DNA of 34,293 nt from Bacteroidales bacterium (GTDB lineage: Bacteria; Bacteroidota; Bacteroidia; Bacteroidales; Muribaculaceae), in NCBI GenBank assembly GCA_021205635.1, contig JAJPXC010000039.1, positions 1-34,293 on the forward strand. Direction: 5' to 3'. The position numbers were made by a program, and so were the translations under genes. Below, in pieces: positions 1-7,316 of this stretch (its first letter is position 1; each line of letters opens with the position of its first letter). A model generated the notes under the pieces. It did not search any database. It was not told where the DNA came from and was given only the letters and a program-made list of their open reading frames with translations.

Positions 1-178
1 AGTGTTCTTCAAATCAATTGATTAATTTTGCAGTTGCTTGTTGACTCTACAAATTAAAATTTAACTGAGTATTGTTTGTTAGTTAAAAAATAACAATTAA
101 TTTTGTGCCCAGTTAGTGATTTCAATCACTTTCGGATAGCATAATAATCACATCCCTGTATACACTTTACAACATGGA
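1..178. other. AT-rich noncoding edge region
   Basis: No convincing gene is visible. The stretch is much richer in A+T than the rest of the window and carries small inverted repeats: a perfect palindrome AATCAATTGATT at 12-23, TTGTTA/TAACAA arms near 77-97, and AGTGATT/AATCACT at 115-130. It may be the 3' flank or promoter region of something beyond the left edge, which cannot be decided here. Confidence 0.5.
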
Positions 179-210
179 GAAAGAGTTTTGTCGTGAGACA
201 AGGCTCTTTC
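179..210 (+). terminator. Strong hairpin, probable intrinsic terminator
   Basis: GAAAGAG (179-185) pairs with CTCTTTC (204-210), and the inner TTGTC/GACAA lengthens the stem around a GTGA loop. A pyrimidine-rich GCTTTATATA follows on the plus strand. The form suits a terminator for a transcript entering from the left, but no upstream gene is visible. A 16-codon reading frame from ATG 174 runs through it and is not credible as a gene. Confidence 0.5.
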
Positions 211-235
211 GCTTTATATACTAGGCAGCCACGGG

Positions 236-276
236 ACGGTGGCTGTTCCATCCTCTTGAGAGGGACAAGCCACCGT
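236..276. repeat. GC-rich hairpin with REP-like core (copy D)
   Basis: ACGGTGGCT (236-244) pairs with AGCCACCGT (268-276). Inside lies TTCCATCCTCTTGAGAGGGA (246-265), one of about seven related copies in this window (others near 5706, 10606, 13115, 21457, 21758 and 33627). A second small palindrome, CCGCGG-TTGG-CCGCGG, follows at 280-295. The block lies just beyond the 3' end of the minus-strand DUF1893 gene and may help end that transcript. The 15-mer ending GTGCCCCGC at 269-283 recurs with one change at 6020-6034. Confidence 0.55.
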
Positions 277-302
277 GCCCCGCGGTTGGCCGCGGAGGCC
301 TC

Positions 303-704
303 TTAAAGCTCCTCAATAAAAGCCACAATTTCATCCCAATAATCGCACTCCGCAACCCGCGACAGCCGCGCCTCCAGGGGGCAAGGCCCGTCGCCGCGGC
401 GGTTGATTATCCCATCGACCACCTCTAAAGCCTCGCCAGGTATTCCTCTCGCCTCTAAATAGGCCATCGCTTTACGAGAGACCACTCGGGTGTAATAACG
501 TGTCACCCCACCGCGAGCCATCACAACAGCGGCACCCAGACCACTCACCTTGTCCACCACTTTTGCTCCCTTCAGCCAGCCGTTCATGCAGGCCTGATAA
601 AGCGGCGCCACCCCTCGCTCGGAGAGGTGGTGCTCAGCGCCGTCGGGGGTGATCACAACCAGGGTGTCACACTCACGCAAAAGGACAAAGGGGGATGACG
701 TCAT
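303..704 (-). CDS. DUF1893 family protein
   Basis: A 133-aa protein matching the DUF1893 family, small proteins with a deaminase-like fold and no established reaction. Family hallmarks in order are the N-terminal strand with TLVV and a SERGVAPL segment (about residues 28-35), KGAKVVDKVSGLGAAVV near the middle, the GGVTRYY strand, and the GDGPCPLE segment near the C-terminus with its single conserved-looking Cys-Pro. Length is normal for the family and there is no signal peptide or membrane segment, so it should be cytosolic. Its ATG overlaps the TGA of the upstream aldo/keto reductase gene by four bases (ATGA), so it is the last gene of a three-gene operon with redox proteins. Function is unknown; the operon suggests a role near an electron-transfer or reductase system. 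Confidence 0.85.
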   Translation of the reverse strand: MTSSPFVLLRECDTLVVITPDGAEHHLSERGVAPLYQACMNGWLKGAKVVDKVSGLGAAVVMARGGVTRYYTRVVSRKAMAYLEARGIPGEALEVVDGIINRRGDGPCPLEARLSRVAECDYWDEIVAFIEEL

Positions 705-2092
705 GCTTGGCGACGCAGTTTCTCGGCGTAGGCGTTGATCTTGTGCAACTCATCGGGGATATGAATCTCCTGCGGGCAGTGGGGAGCGCAGACGCCGCAA
801 CCAATGCAGTGGGCGGCTTGGCGCAATCGAGGCACCTTGCGGTCGTAGCCCACGAGGAAACGCTTGCGCGCCTGGGCGAAGTGGGGATCGCGAGCGTCGT
901 CGACGATGTTGTCCTCATTGAGCATCTGGTTGTAGTGGGCGAACGTCGAGGGAATGTCGATACCGTAGGGACATGGCATGCAGTACTGGCACTCGGTGCA
1001 GGGAATCGCGGGGTGCTCCATCATCAGCCTGGCGATGTGCATCAGCGTGGCGTCCTCCTCGGCCGTGAGGGGATGCAAGGGCGAGAACGTCTTGAGATTC
1101 TCCTTGAGGTGGTCCATGTAGGTCATGCCCGAAAGAACCGTGAGGATATTCTCGGGAGTACCGGCGTAACGGAATGCCCATTTGGCGGGAGTGTCGCCTG
1201 GGCGATCTTTCTGCATGATGGCCAACAAGTTGTTGGACACATTGGCCAGTCGGCCACCGAGTAAAGGCTCCATCACCACGGCGCAGATGCCGCGGCGTGT
1301 CAACTCGCCATAGAGGTATTTGGCGTCGGTCTCGCGCTCGTTGTCGGCCTTGGCCTGCTCCCAGTCAACGTAATTGAGCTGGATTTGCACGAAGTCCCAT
1401 TTCAAGCGGCCTTCGTCGTGCATCTTCAAGGCGTGGTCAAACACCTCGATATCACCGTGATATGAGAATCCAAGGTTGCGGATACGGCCGTTCTGGCGCT
1501 GTTCGATGAGCCAGTCAAGAATGCCGTTTTCCTCGTAACGGTGATTGAACGCCTCAAAACTACCCACACCCACGCAGTGGAGCAGCAGGTAATCGACGTA
1601 ATCGGTGCGCAGGTATTTCAGCGAGTTCTCAAACATCTCCTGCGATTTCTCGCGAGGCCATGTCGATTCATCGAAATTAGACAACTTTGTTGCCAAGAAG
1701 TAGGAATCGCGGGGGTAACGGCTCAGCGCCTCGCCCATGGCTTTCTCCGATCGGCCTTTGCAATAGGCGGGGGACGTGTCGAAGTAGTTTACGCCTCCGG
1801 CGATGGCCACGTCCACCTGGCGGTTAACCTCCTCCTGGTCGATGCCGCCATCCTCATTCTCGGGTGCTCCTGCGGGAGCCGGAAGCACTGGCAGGCGCAT
1901 GCAGCCGTAGCCCAGGAGCGACACGCGATCCCCGGTCGACGGGTTTACGCGGTAAGTCATCTCGCCTCCCTCATCATCTTGCTCGGATGAGGCTTGACGG
2001 GTGACGCACGAGGTGCCGGCCAGCATGGTCGCTCCCGCGCCGATGCCCATATATTTCAAAAATTTACGGCGTGATATATCGTTGGTTTTCAT
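701..2092 (-). CDS. Tat-type aldo/keto reductase with C-terminal ferredoxin domain
   Basis: 463 aa. Residues 7-13 (SRRKFLK) are a textbook twin-arginine motif followed by a hydrophobic stretch, so the protein is probably exported folded with its cofactors. The body is an aldo/keto reductase barrel with the catalytic tetrad visible as Asp105, Tyr110, Lys136 and His172. The C-terminus adds two [4Fe-4S] motifs, CxxCxxCxxxCP at 365-375 and CxxCxxCxxxCP at 429-440. Such fusions are common in anaerobes; the substrate is unknown. The gene lies four bases after the NapH/NapG-like fusion, a likely electron donor or acceptor at the membrane, and overlaps the DUF1893 gene by four bases. There is no clean lipobox after the Tat region (AGTSC is a poor fit). 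Confidence 0.88.
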   Translation of the reverse strand: MKTNDISRRKFLKYMGIGAGATMLAGTSCVTRQASSEQDDEGGEMTYRVNPSTGDRVSLLGYGCMRLPVLPAPAGAPENEDGGIDQEEVNRQVDVAIAGGVNYFDTSPAYCKGRSEKAMGEALSRYPRDSYFLATKLSNFDESTWPREKSQEMFENSLKYLRTDYVDYLLLHCVGVGSFEAFNHRYEENGILDWLIEQRQNGRIRNLGFSYHGDIEVFDHALKMHDEGRLKWDFVQIQLNYVDWEQAKADNERETDAKYLYGELTRRGICAVVMEPLLGGRLANVSNNLLAIMQKDRPGDTPAKWAFRYAGTPENILTVLSGMTYMDHLKENLKTFSPLHPLTAEEDATLMHIARLMMEHPAIPCTECQYCMPCPYGIDIPSTFAHYNQMLNEDNIVDDARDPHFAQARKRFLVGYDRKVPRLRQAAHCIGCGVCAPHCPQEIHIPDELHKINAYAEKLRRQA

Positions 2093-2096
2093 CTTG

Positions 2097-3671
2097 TTAT
2101 CCGATTATAGGTTTGACAGGAACGTGAGTGTCGCGACCTTCGACGGTGATGGCGCTCACTGGGCTTACGGGGCACAGGTGCTCGCAGGCACCGCAACCGA
2201 TACACAATGCAGGGTTGACCACGGGACGTTTTTGGCGCGACCCTTCGGACACCTCCACCATCACGATAGCCTCAGCCGGGCAGTGGCGGGCGCAGTTGCC
2301 GCAATTCTCCCCGTCGGCCGCGGCCAAACATGCGTCGTAATCCACTGAAGCCACGGCCACGGAAACTGCAGTGCGCTCCTCAACGGTAATGAATTTGATC
2401 GATCCGGTGGGGCATACCGTCGAGCAGCGATTGCACTCGGGGCGGCAGTAGCCCGTGGTGAAGACCATCTCGGGAATCATAAATCCATCGAGCGAAATTT
2501 TTGGTTGCAGCACGCCGTTGGGACACTGGTTGATACACAGTTGGCAACGGGTGCAGTGGTCGTGGAACGACTTGTAGCTTCTCGCGCCGGGAGGAGCGAT
2601 TGGTTGCTTGCGTTCGGGGGCGTGCTTGGGTCGGAGTGCCGCCAGTCCGCCGTCGGTTGTCTTGCCCTGAGCCCAGGCAACAGCGGTGCCAGCGCCAACG
2701 GCCAAGCCGGTCATCATGAATTGACGACGGCCATTGTCTTGGGCCTTGACCTCAGCCTTGGGTGCCTCAGCCTTGGGTGCCTCAGCCTTATTCTCAATGA
2801 ATTTCTCATCTTCCTTGTGATCGTTTTTTGGGGCGACCACCGAGTAAGAAATAGCGTTGGTGGAGCAATTGCCGATGCAATCCATGCAGGCCACGCAGCG
2901 AGTGTAATCGACGCGGTGGTTCTTGGTGTCGATGCACGAGGCCTTGCACTCGCGGCCGCATTTGCCGCAGTTGATACACTTGGATGTATCGATCCTGATT
3001 TTGTACAGAGCGCCCTTCGACAAATAGCCCAGCAATGTGCCCACAGGGCAGATGTTGTTGCACCACCAGCGGCCCTTGAAGAAGGCAAACCCACCTACCA
3101 CGACAAGCGTTAACACGGCCACAAGCGTCACTATCGCGTTCCACGCTGTTGAGCCGTCAACGGTGTAAAATGTCACTGAGTTCTCGGCCTCGGCCACAGC
3201 GGCCATACCGTTATTTGCCAGGTCATAAACGGGGGCCAGCAGCGACGACGCGATTCGGCCATACGCGCTATAGGGCGCTATCAGCGAGGCGATGGCCTTT
3301 GCCGCTCCTCCAGCGCACAGCAAAGCAATAAACACCACAGCCACGCCCAATCGCAAGCTCTGCTTATTGGGGGTGAACCGGAAACGATTTTTGCGCTTTT
3401 TCTTGGTGCCCACGCGACCTCTCAACCATGTGAACCCGTCCTGCATCACGCCCAACGGACAGATGATGGAGCAGTACACGCGGCCGAAAATCACCGTGAG
3501 CAACGCCACCACAGCAAGAGCCGCGATGTTCAACGCCAGTAATGCGGGAACTACTTGAATCTTGGCCATCCAGCCGAACCATGCGGCCGCCATTCCCGTG
3601 AAATCCAAAAAGAGCCATGTGATAGCGAGGAAAAACGCCCACGCTAATACAACCCTGACTGTCTTTAGCAT
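2097..3671 (-). CDS. NapH/NapG-like membrane polyferredoxin fusion
   Basis: 524 aa from the ATG at 3671. The frame is open up to 3785, but the earlier part reads as untranslated leader covering the promoter. Residues 1-220 hold several membrane helices and two CxxxCP motifs (C67/C71 and C204/C208), as in NapH-type quinol-linked proteins. Two [4Fe-4S] motifs follow at 232-242 and 259-269. After an Ala/Pro/Lys/Glu linker (about 295-310) comes an internal twin-arginine-like segment, GRRQFMMTG (314-322), and then a NapG-like domain with four more cysteine clusters (373-384, 409-421, 449-464, 490-501). It thus resembles NapH and NapG joined in one chain, probably passing electrons between quinones and an exported reductase such as its operon partner. 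Confidence 0.82.
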   Translation of the reverse strand: MLKTVRVVLAWAFFLAITWLFLDFTGMAAAWFGWMAKIQVVPALLALNIAALAVVALLTVIFGRVYCSIICPLGVMQDGFTWLRGRVGTKKKRKNRFRFTPNKQSLRLGVAVVFIALLCAGGAAKAIASLIAPYSAYGRIASSLLAPVYDLANNGMAAVAEAENSVTFYTVDGSTAWNAIVTLVAVLTLVVVGGFAFFKGRWWCNNICPVGTLLGYLSKGALYKIRIDTSKCINCGKCGRECKASCIDTKNHRVDYTRCVACMDCIGNCSTNAISYSVVAPKNDHKEDEKFIENKAEAPKAEAPKAEVKAQDNGRRQFMMTGLAVGAGTAVAWAQGKTTDGGLAALRPKHAPERKQPIAPPGARSYKSFHDHCTRCQLCINQCPNGVLQPKISLDGFMIPEMVFTTGYCRPECNRCSTVCPTGSIKFITVEERTAVSVAVASVDYDACLAAADGENCGNCARHCPAEAIVMVEVSEGSRQKRPVVNPALCIGCGACEHLCPVSPVSAITVEGRDTHVPVKPIIG

Positions 3672-3720
3672 ATTCCTTGTAATAATGATTGTGAATATTA
3701 GATTCTTATCGCTTATTGCG

Positions 3721-3752
3721 CAAAGATAGCAACTTTTCGGCTCAATCGCAAA
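3721..3752 (-). promoter_or_regulatory. Promoter for the redox operon
   Basis: Read on the minus strand there is TTTG, a 20-base spacer, then TATCTTTG (plus positions 3721-3728), a near-perfect Bacteroidota -33/-7 pair. It lies about 50 bases before the ATG at 3671, which supports that start over the longer open frame. Confidence 0.65.
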
Positions 3753-3760
3753 AATTTCAC

Positions 3761-3770
3761 TAAATTCGCG
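3761..3770 (+). promoter_or_regulatory. Putative -7 box for the kinase/MurU-like pair
   Basis: TAAATTCGCG lies 15 bases before ATG 3786 and resembles the -7 boxes of other genes here (TAnnTTYGCG). No good TTG box sits at the expected distance, so the leader would be very short and the call is tentative. Confidence 0.4.
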
Positions 3771-3785
3771 TAAAATTCGCAACAA

Positions 3786-5219
3786 ATGGACGCATCAATC
3801 CTTACCAAACTATACAAAGACGTCACCGGCCAGGAGCCGCAGCAAGTCACCGAACTTCCATCGTCGGGTAGCAACCGCCGATACTTCCGTCTTTCGGGTC
3901 CCCGATCCCTGATTGGGGTCCTTGGCACCTCGCTTCCTGAGAACGAGGCCTTTATTTACCTCGACCAGCATTTTCGCGAGCGTGGCCTGCCGGTGCCTGA
4001 AGTATTGGCCGTAAGCGATGACAAGATGGCTTACCTGCAAGAGGATTTGGGCGACAGTCTGCTCTTCCAAGCCATCGCCAAGGGCCGCGCCACGCGCTCG
4101 TTCTCGGCCGAGGAGAAAGACCTGCTGGTCAAGACGATACGCCTGCTTCCCGACGTGCAGTTCAACGGCGCCGTAGGATTGGATTTCTCCAAGTGCTACC
4201 CATTGGCCGAATTCGACGTTAGGTCAATAATGTGGGATCTTAACTATTTCAAATACTGCTTCTTAAAAGCTACAGGATTGGAATTTTCGGAGGACAAGCT
4301 TGAGGACGATTTCCAGGCGATGGCCGAGGTGTTGATGCGCAGCCAGTCGAGCACGTTCATGTACCGCGATTTCCAGTCGCGCAACGTGATGTTGCGTCCC
4401 GACGGCACTCCCTGGCTCATCGATTTCCAAGGGGGGCGCAAAGGACCCTTCTACTACGATGTGGCCTCGTTCCTGTGGCAAGCGAAGGCCAATCTGCCCG
4501 ACTCGCTGCGACAGGAGCTGATAGACGAGTACATCGACGCCCTGCGCAAGTACAAGCCCGTTGACAAGGAGTATTTCCACGAGCAGTTGCGTCACTTCGT
4601 TCTGTTCCGCACATTGCAAGTGCTTGGAGCCTACGGATTTAGAGGTTATTTCGAGAAGAAACCGCATTTTATGCAGTCGGTTCCGTTCGCCATCGCCAAT
4701 CTGCGCACTCTCCTCGAGGAACCTTACCCCGAATATCCTTATTTAAGCCAGATACTCAAGCAGCTAACCGAGATGAAGCAATTTTCCGACGAGTTGGAGA
4801 AACGCTCGCTCACAGTGAAAGTGATGAGTTTCGCCTACAAGAAGGGTATCCCCAACGACACCTCGGGCAACGGCGGTGGCTATGTGTTTGATTGTCGCGC
4901 CGTTAACAACCCCGGCAAATACGAGCGCTACAAACCGTTCACGGGCCTCGACCCGCAAGTGATCTCTTTCTTGGAGAACGATGGCGAGATACTCACGTTT
5001 CTGGAGCACGCCACCGAACTGGTCGACGCTTCCGTGGAGCGTTACAAGGAGCGCGGGTTCACGAATCTGATGGTATCGTTCGGTTGCACGGGTGGCCAAC
5101 ATCGCTCGGTGTACTGCGCGCAACACCTGGCTGAGCACATCCACCAAAAATTCAACGTGAAGGTGGAACTGATTCACCGCGAGCAAAATATCGAACAGAC
5201 ATTCCTCCCCAAGCGATGA
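3786..5219 (+). CDS. AmgK-like sugar kinase fused to RapZ C-terminal domain
   Basis: 477 aa in two parts. Residues 1 to about 335 form an aminoglycoside-phosphotransferase-fold kinase: SGSNRRYFR near residue 27 (nucleotide loop), MYRDFQSRN at about 192-200 (catalytic Asp and Asn) and LIDFQGG at about 212 (metal-binding Asp). This resembles AmgK, which phosphorylates N-acetylmuramate and N-acetylglucosamine at C1. Residues 342-477 match the C-terminal domain of RapZ, including FDCR (368-371), the GLD loop and GCTGGQHRS (433-441). In Escherichia coli that domain binds glucosamine-6-phosphate and regulates amino-sugar supply. The next gene overlaps by four bases and looks like MurU, the partner uridylyltransferase. 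A salvage kinase with a built-in amino-sugar sensor is my inference; other substrates are possible. Confidence 0.85.
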   Translation: MDASILTKLYKDVTGQEPQQVTELPSSGSNRRYFRLSGPRSLIGVLGTSLPENEAFIYLDQHFRERGLPVPEVLAVSDDKMAYLQEDLGDSLLFQAIAKGRATRSFSAEEKDLLVKTIRLLPDVQFNGAVGLDFSKCYPLAEFDVRSIMWDLNYFKYCFLKATGLEFSEDKLEDDFQAMAEVLMRSQSSTFMYRDFQSRNVMLRPDGTPWLIDFQGGRKGPFYYDVASFLWQAKANLPDSLRQELIDEYIDALRKYKPVDKEYFHEQLRHFVLFRTLQVLGAYGFRGYFEKKPHFMQSVPFAIANLRTLLEEPYPEYPYLSQILKQLTEMKQFSDELEKRSLTVKVMSFAYKKGIPNDTSGNGGGYVFDCRAVNNPGKYERYKPFTGLDPQVISFLENDGEILTFLEHATELVDASVERYKERGFTNLMVSFGCTGGQHRSVYCAQHLAEHIHQKFNVKVELIHREQNIEQTFLPKR

Positions 5220-6007
5220 AAGCGATGATTTTCGCCGCCGGATTGGGCACGCGGCTCGCTCCTATTACCGACACCATTCCCAAGGCGCTCGTTGATGTGG
5301 GCCGGAAGCCTATGCTTCAGCGTGTTATAGAAAATATCAAGGCGGCAGGGGTGAGCAAGATGGTTATCAACGTGCATTACCTCGCCCAGCAAATCGTTGA
5401 TTTCCTGCGAGACAACAACAATTTTGGGATTGACATCACCATTTCTGATGAAAGCGACCTGTTGCTCGACACAGGTGGAGGCCTGTTGAAAGCCGCTCCG
5501 CTACTCGATGGCGACGAGCCAATTCTTGTGCACAACGTCGATATTCTTACCGACCTTGATTTCAAGGCGATGGAAGCCGCACATAAGGAATCGGGCGCAC
5601 TTGCCACCCTCTTGGTCAAGGACCGCAAGACCTCCCGTTATCTCCTATGGGACAAGCAGATGCGTCTCCGAGCGTGGATTAACACCAAAACTGGCCAAAC
5701 CATTCCCTCGGGAGGAAGTCCCGCCGTATCGGCGGGACAGCAGTCCCTTACCCCCCTTGCCTTCAGCGGCATCCACATCATCTCCCCCAAAATTCTCGAT
5801 GACCTCAGCCTCTACGCTTCCACCTTAGCGGTCGAGTGCCCCGCGGGTGACCTCGGGGTCGACGTCTCCCCCTTCGGGATCATTCCCTTCTACCTCGACG
5901 AGGCCCTCTCGGGTAAGTACATCCACGGTTACCTCTCCCCCACCCCTTACCGCTGGGTCGACGTTGGCTCCCATGCCACCCTGGCCCAAGCCCGCGCCCT
6001 CTTTTAA
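5216..6007 (+). CDS. MurU-like nucleotidyltransferase
   Basis: 263 aa. The N-terminus has the sugar-phosphate nucleotidyltransferase signature GLGTRLAP (9-16) with PKALVDVG after it, then HNVDILTDLD (nucleotide/metal Asp) and a C-terminal YRWVDVGSH segment. Size and motifs fit MurU, which makes UDP-N-acetylmuramate from the 1-phosphate, although mannose-1-phosphate guanylyltransferases look similar. The ATG overlaps the kinase-RapZ stop (ATGA), so the two are translationally coupled, as expected for an AmgK-MurU cell-wall recycling pair that bypasses de novo UDP-MurNAc synthesis. Oddity: residues about 162-178 (PSGGSPAVSAGQQ region) lie over a perfect DNA hairpin at 5718-5738 and look like an inserted loop before the conserved LTPLAFSGIHII. 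Confidence 0.8.
   Translation: MKAMIFAAGLGTRLAPITDTIPKALVDVGRKPMLQRVIENIKAAGVSKMVINVHYLAQQIVDFLRDNNNFGIDITISDESDLLLDTGGGLLKAAPLLDGDEPILVHNVDILTDLDFKAMEAAHKESGALATLLVKDRKTSRYLLWDKQMRLRAWINTKTGQTIPSGGSPAVSAGQQSLTPLAFSGIHIISPKILDDLSLYASTLAVECPAGDLGVDVSPFGIIPFYLDEALSGKYIHGYLSPTPYRWVDVGSHATLAQARALF
5706..5744. repeat. In-gene palindromic element (copy E)
   Basis: GTCCCGCC (5718-5725) and GGCGGGAC (5731-5738) form a perfect 8-bp stem with a GTATC loop. On the minus strand the flank reads GGGACTTCCTCCCGAGGG, related to the element core seen elsewhere. It is in frame inside the MurU-like gene, so it adds residues without breaking it. Confidence 0.45.
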
Positions 6008-6028
6008 CAGCACCTTAGCGCCACGGTG

Positions 6029-6048
6029 CCCCGCAAGTCATTGCGGGG
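6029..6048. terminator. Hairpin between convergent genes
   Basis: CCCCGCAA (6029-6036), loop GTCA, then TTGCGGGG (6041-6048): a perfect 8-bp stem between the stops of the MurU-like gene (6007) and the porin (6068). No T-run follows on either strand, so it is a plausible but non-classical bidirectional terminator. The sequence leading into it (6020-6034) resembles 269-283. Confidence 0.45.
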
Positions 6049-6053
6049 TGAAT

Positions 6054-6085
6054 CTGGTCGTGCACAGTTAAAAATGCACGACCAG
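6054..6085. repeat. Inverted repeat spanning the porin stop codon
   Basis: CTGGTCGTGCA (6054-6064) and TGCACGACCAG (6075-6085) are perfect 11-bp arms around a 10-base loop. The right arm encodes the last residues of the porin and the stop codon sits in the loop. It may act as a terminator or protect the mRNA 3' end. Confidence 0.6.
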
Positions 6086-7099
6086 CTCGATGGAGAGTTT
6101 GTCCCGCTCCCCTTGTGCCCCTCGATCATGGTGATGGTAAAAATAATTCTCGTAGTTGAATCGCACGTCGGCGTGGGTCTTGCCGTGGATATAACTCAAG
6201 GTGGTGCCCAACGTCAGGCGATTGCGGGCCTCATCGGTGAGATACAAATTTCCTTCATCGTCGCGCGTGCCGTCACTATGATCGGTCATACCATCCCACC
6301 GTCCCTGCAACGACCACTGGTTGAACACCCCAACCTTCACAGGCATCGCATACGACACAAACGCCGAATAAGCATGGCAAGCCCGGAAACGGTCGTTGGT
6401 GTAATGCTTGTAAAGGTACTCTGCCTCAGCGGTCCAACGCCCAGTTTTGTAGGCCACACACGCGTCGGCCATGTTGATGCGTATCGAGTCGGGTACAATC
6501 GACTCAAAGCTCCCCACAAGCGTGAACGGCCCGCTCTTGTACGAAGCGCGAGCCGCCCAAGCCATGGCGTGGCTCCACTGCGTATGGTCGGTGATTTCCG
6601 AGACGTTGAACATCGCCCCCTCCAGCGTCCATGGAGTTGCATGGGGCGTCCACGTCACTTTAGCGCCTACACCGCGCACGTTGCCCACCTGCTTGGCGAT
6701 AAACGATCGGTTGGTGAAAATGTAGGTGTGAGGCGAGCGGAACGGCTCCACGGCGAACGGCATACGGAACTCGCCGCCCTGCACCTTGAAATCGGGTGTG
6801 ATGGCCAAGCGACCCCACGCCGCGAGCACCTTGAATTTGCCCTTCTCGCAGAAGTCGGCCTCAATCTTGTAATCTATTGGTTCGGCTATCTTTCCCTCCA
6901 CCCACAAGCGGGCGTTGCGCACTTGGTAGCGCTGGTCGCCATTCTGAAACTCATACTCGTAACGGGCTCTAACCGTGCCTGAGATCGTGGGCGCATACTC
7001 CTTCAAGTCGATCCTTGTCGCTGTCGAATCCCTCTCGTGAGCCGTTGCCACAAGGCTCGCCAAGAAAGTGAAAGCCATTAAAATTCGTCTAATCGTCAT
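6068..7099 (-). CDS. Phosphate-selective porin O/P family outer-membrane protein
   Basis: 343 aa with an N-terminal signal peptide (MTIRRILMAFTFLASLVATA, cleavage near residue 20). The mature part starts with a short linker and then alternating amphipathic strands. The segments RYEYEFQNGDQRYQVRNARL, IDYKIEADFC and GEFRMPF followed by SPHTYIFTNRS are typical of Bacteroidota OprO/OprP-type porins. It ends with the aromatic residue of a barrel signal (ELVVHF). The protein should be a monomer or trimer barrel in the outer membrane. Substrate cannot be inferred, because many Bacteroidota members are not proven phosphate channels. It is monocistronic, with its own -7 box at 7121-7130, and ends convergent with the MurU-like gene. 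Confidence 0.85.
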   Translation of the reverse strand: MTIRRILMAFTFLASLVATAHERDSTATRIDLKEYAPTISGTVRARYEYEFQNGDQRYQVRNARLWVEGKIAEPIDYKIEADFCEKGKFKVLAAWGRLAITPDFKVQGGEFRMPFAVEPFRSPHTYIFTNRSFIAKQVGNVRGVGAKVTWTPHATPWTLEGAMFNVSEITDHTQWSHAMAWAARASYKSGPFTLVGSFESIVPDSIRINMADACVAYKTGRWTAEAEYLYKHYTNDRFRACHAYSAFVSYAMPVKVGVFNQWSLQGRWDGMTDHSDGTRDDEGNLYLTDEARNRLTLGTTLSYIHGKTHADVRFNYENYFYHHHDRGAQGERDKLSIELVVHF

Positions 7100-7120
7100 A
7101 GGTGATGAATTGGTTTATGC

Positions 7121-7130
7121 CGCGAAGCTA
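7121..7130 (-). promoter_or_regulatory. Putative -7 box for the porin gene
   Basis: TAGCTTCGCG on the minus strand, about 20 bases upstream of the porin ATG, shares the TAnnTTYGCG form of other promoters here. No clear -33 TTG is visible at 19-20 bases. Confidence 0.4.
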
Positions 7131-7200
7131 CCCAAGCCATCTTTCCTGAAGATTACACGCTTGTTAAATTTTTATTTCATGTAATCGTGAAGGCCCTGAT

Positions 7201-7240
7201 GCGTTATGGCGTTAATGCGTTATGACGTTAATGCGTTAAC
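7201..7240. repeat. 8-bp tandem repeat (5 copies)
   Basis: Five 8-base units: GCGTTATG, GCGTTAAT, GCGTTATG, ACGTTAAT, GCGTTAAC. They lie in the 217-base spacer between the divergent porin and ftsY genes, upstream of both promoters. A slippage-prone minisatellite; no function is evident. Confidence 0.75.
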
Positions 7241-7291
7241 TCGAGTACATTAATACACGAGTGGATAATACAGAAATCCCGAATTTTTCCG

Positions 7292-7301
7292 TAACTTCGC
7301 G
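7292..7301 (+). promoter_or_regulatory. Putative -7 box for ftsY operon
   Basis: TAACTTCGCG lies 15 bases before the ftsY ATG, followed by GTAAAATT, the same run that follows the -7 box before the kinase gene at 3761. There is no obvious -33 TTG, so the call rests on the -7 box and its position. Confidence 0.45.
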
Positions 7302-7316
7302 TAAAATTGTGATGAT

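Noticed and set aside
174-224. 16-codon peptide from ATG 174
   Set aside because: It is encoded by the terminator-like hairpin itself, with no ribosome-binding site or conserved feature.
2001-2348. 115-codon frame across the aldo/keto reductase and polyferredoxin junction
   Set aside because: It crosses two well-supported genes on the opposite strand and has no recognisable content.
6026-6982. 318-codon frame opposite the porin gene
   Set aside because: It mirrors the porin on the other strand, has no family motifs, and the porin has a signal peptide and barrel pattern. Long antisense frames are expected from this GC-rich codon use.
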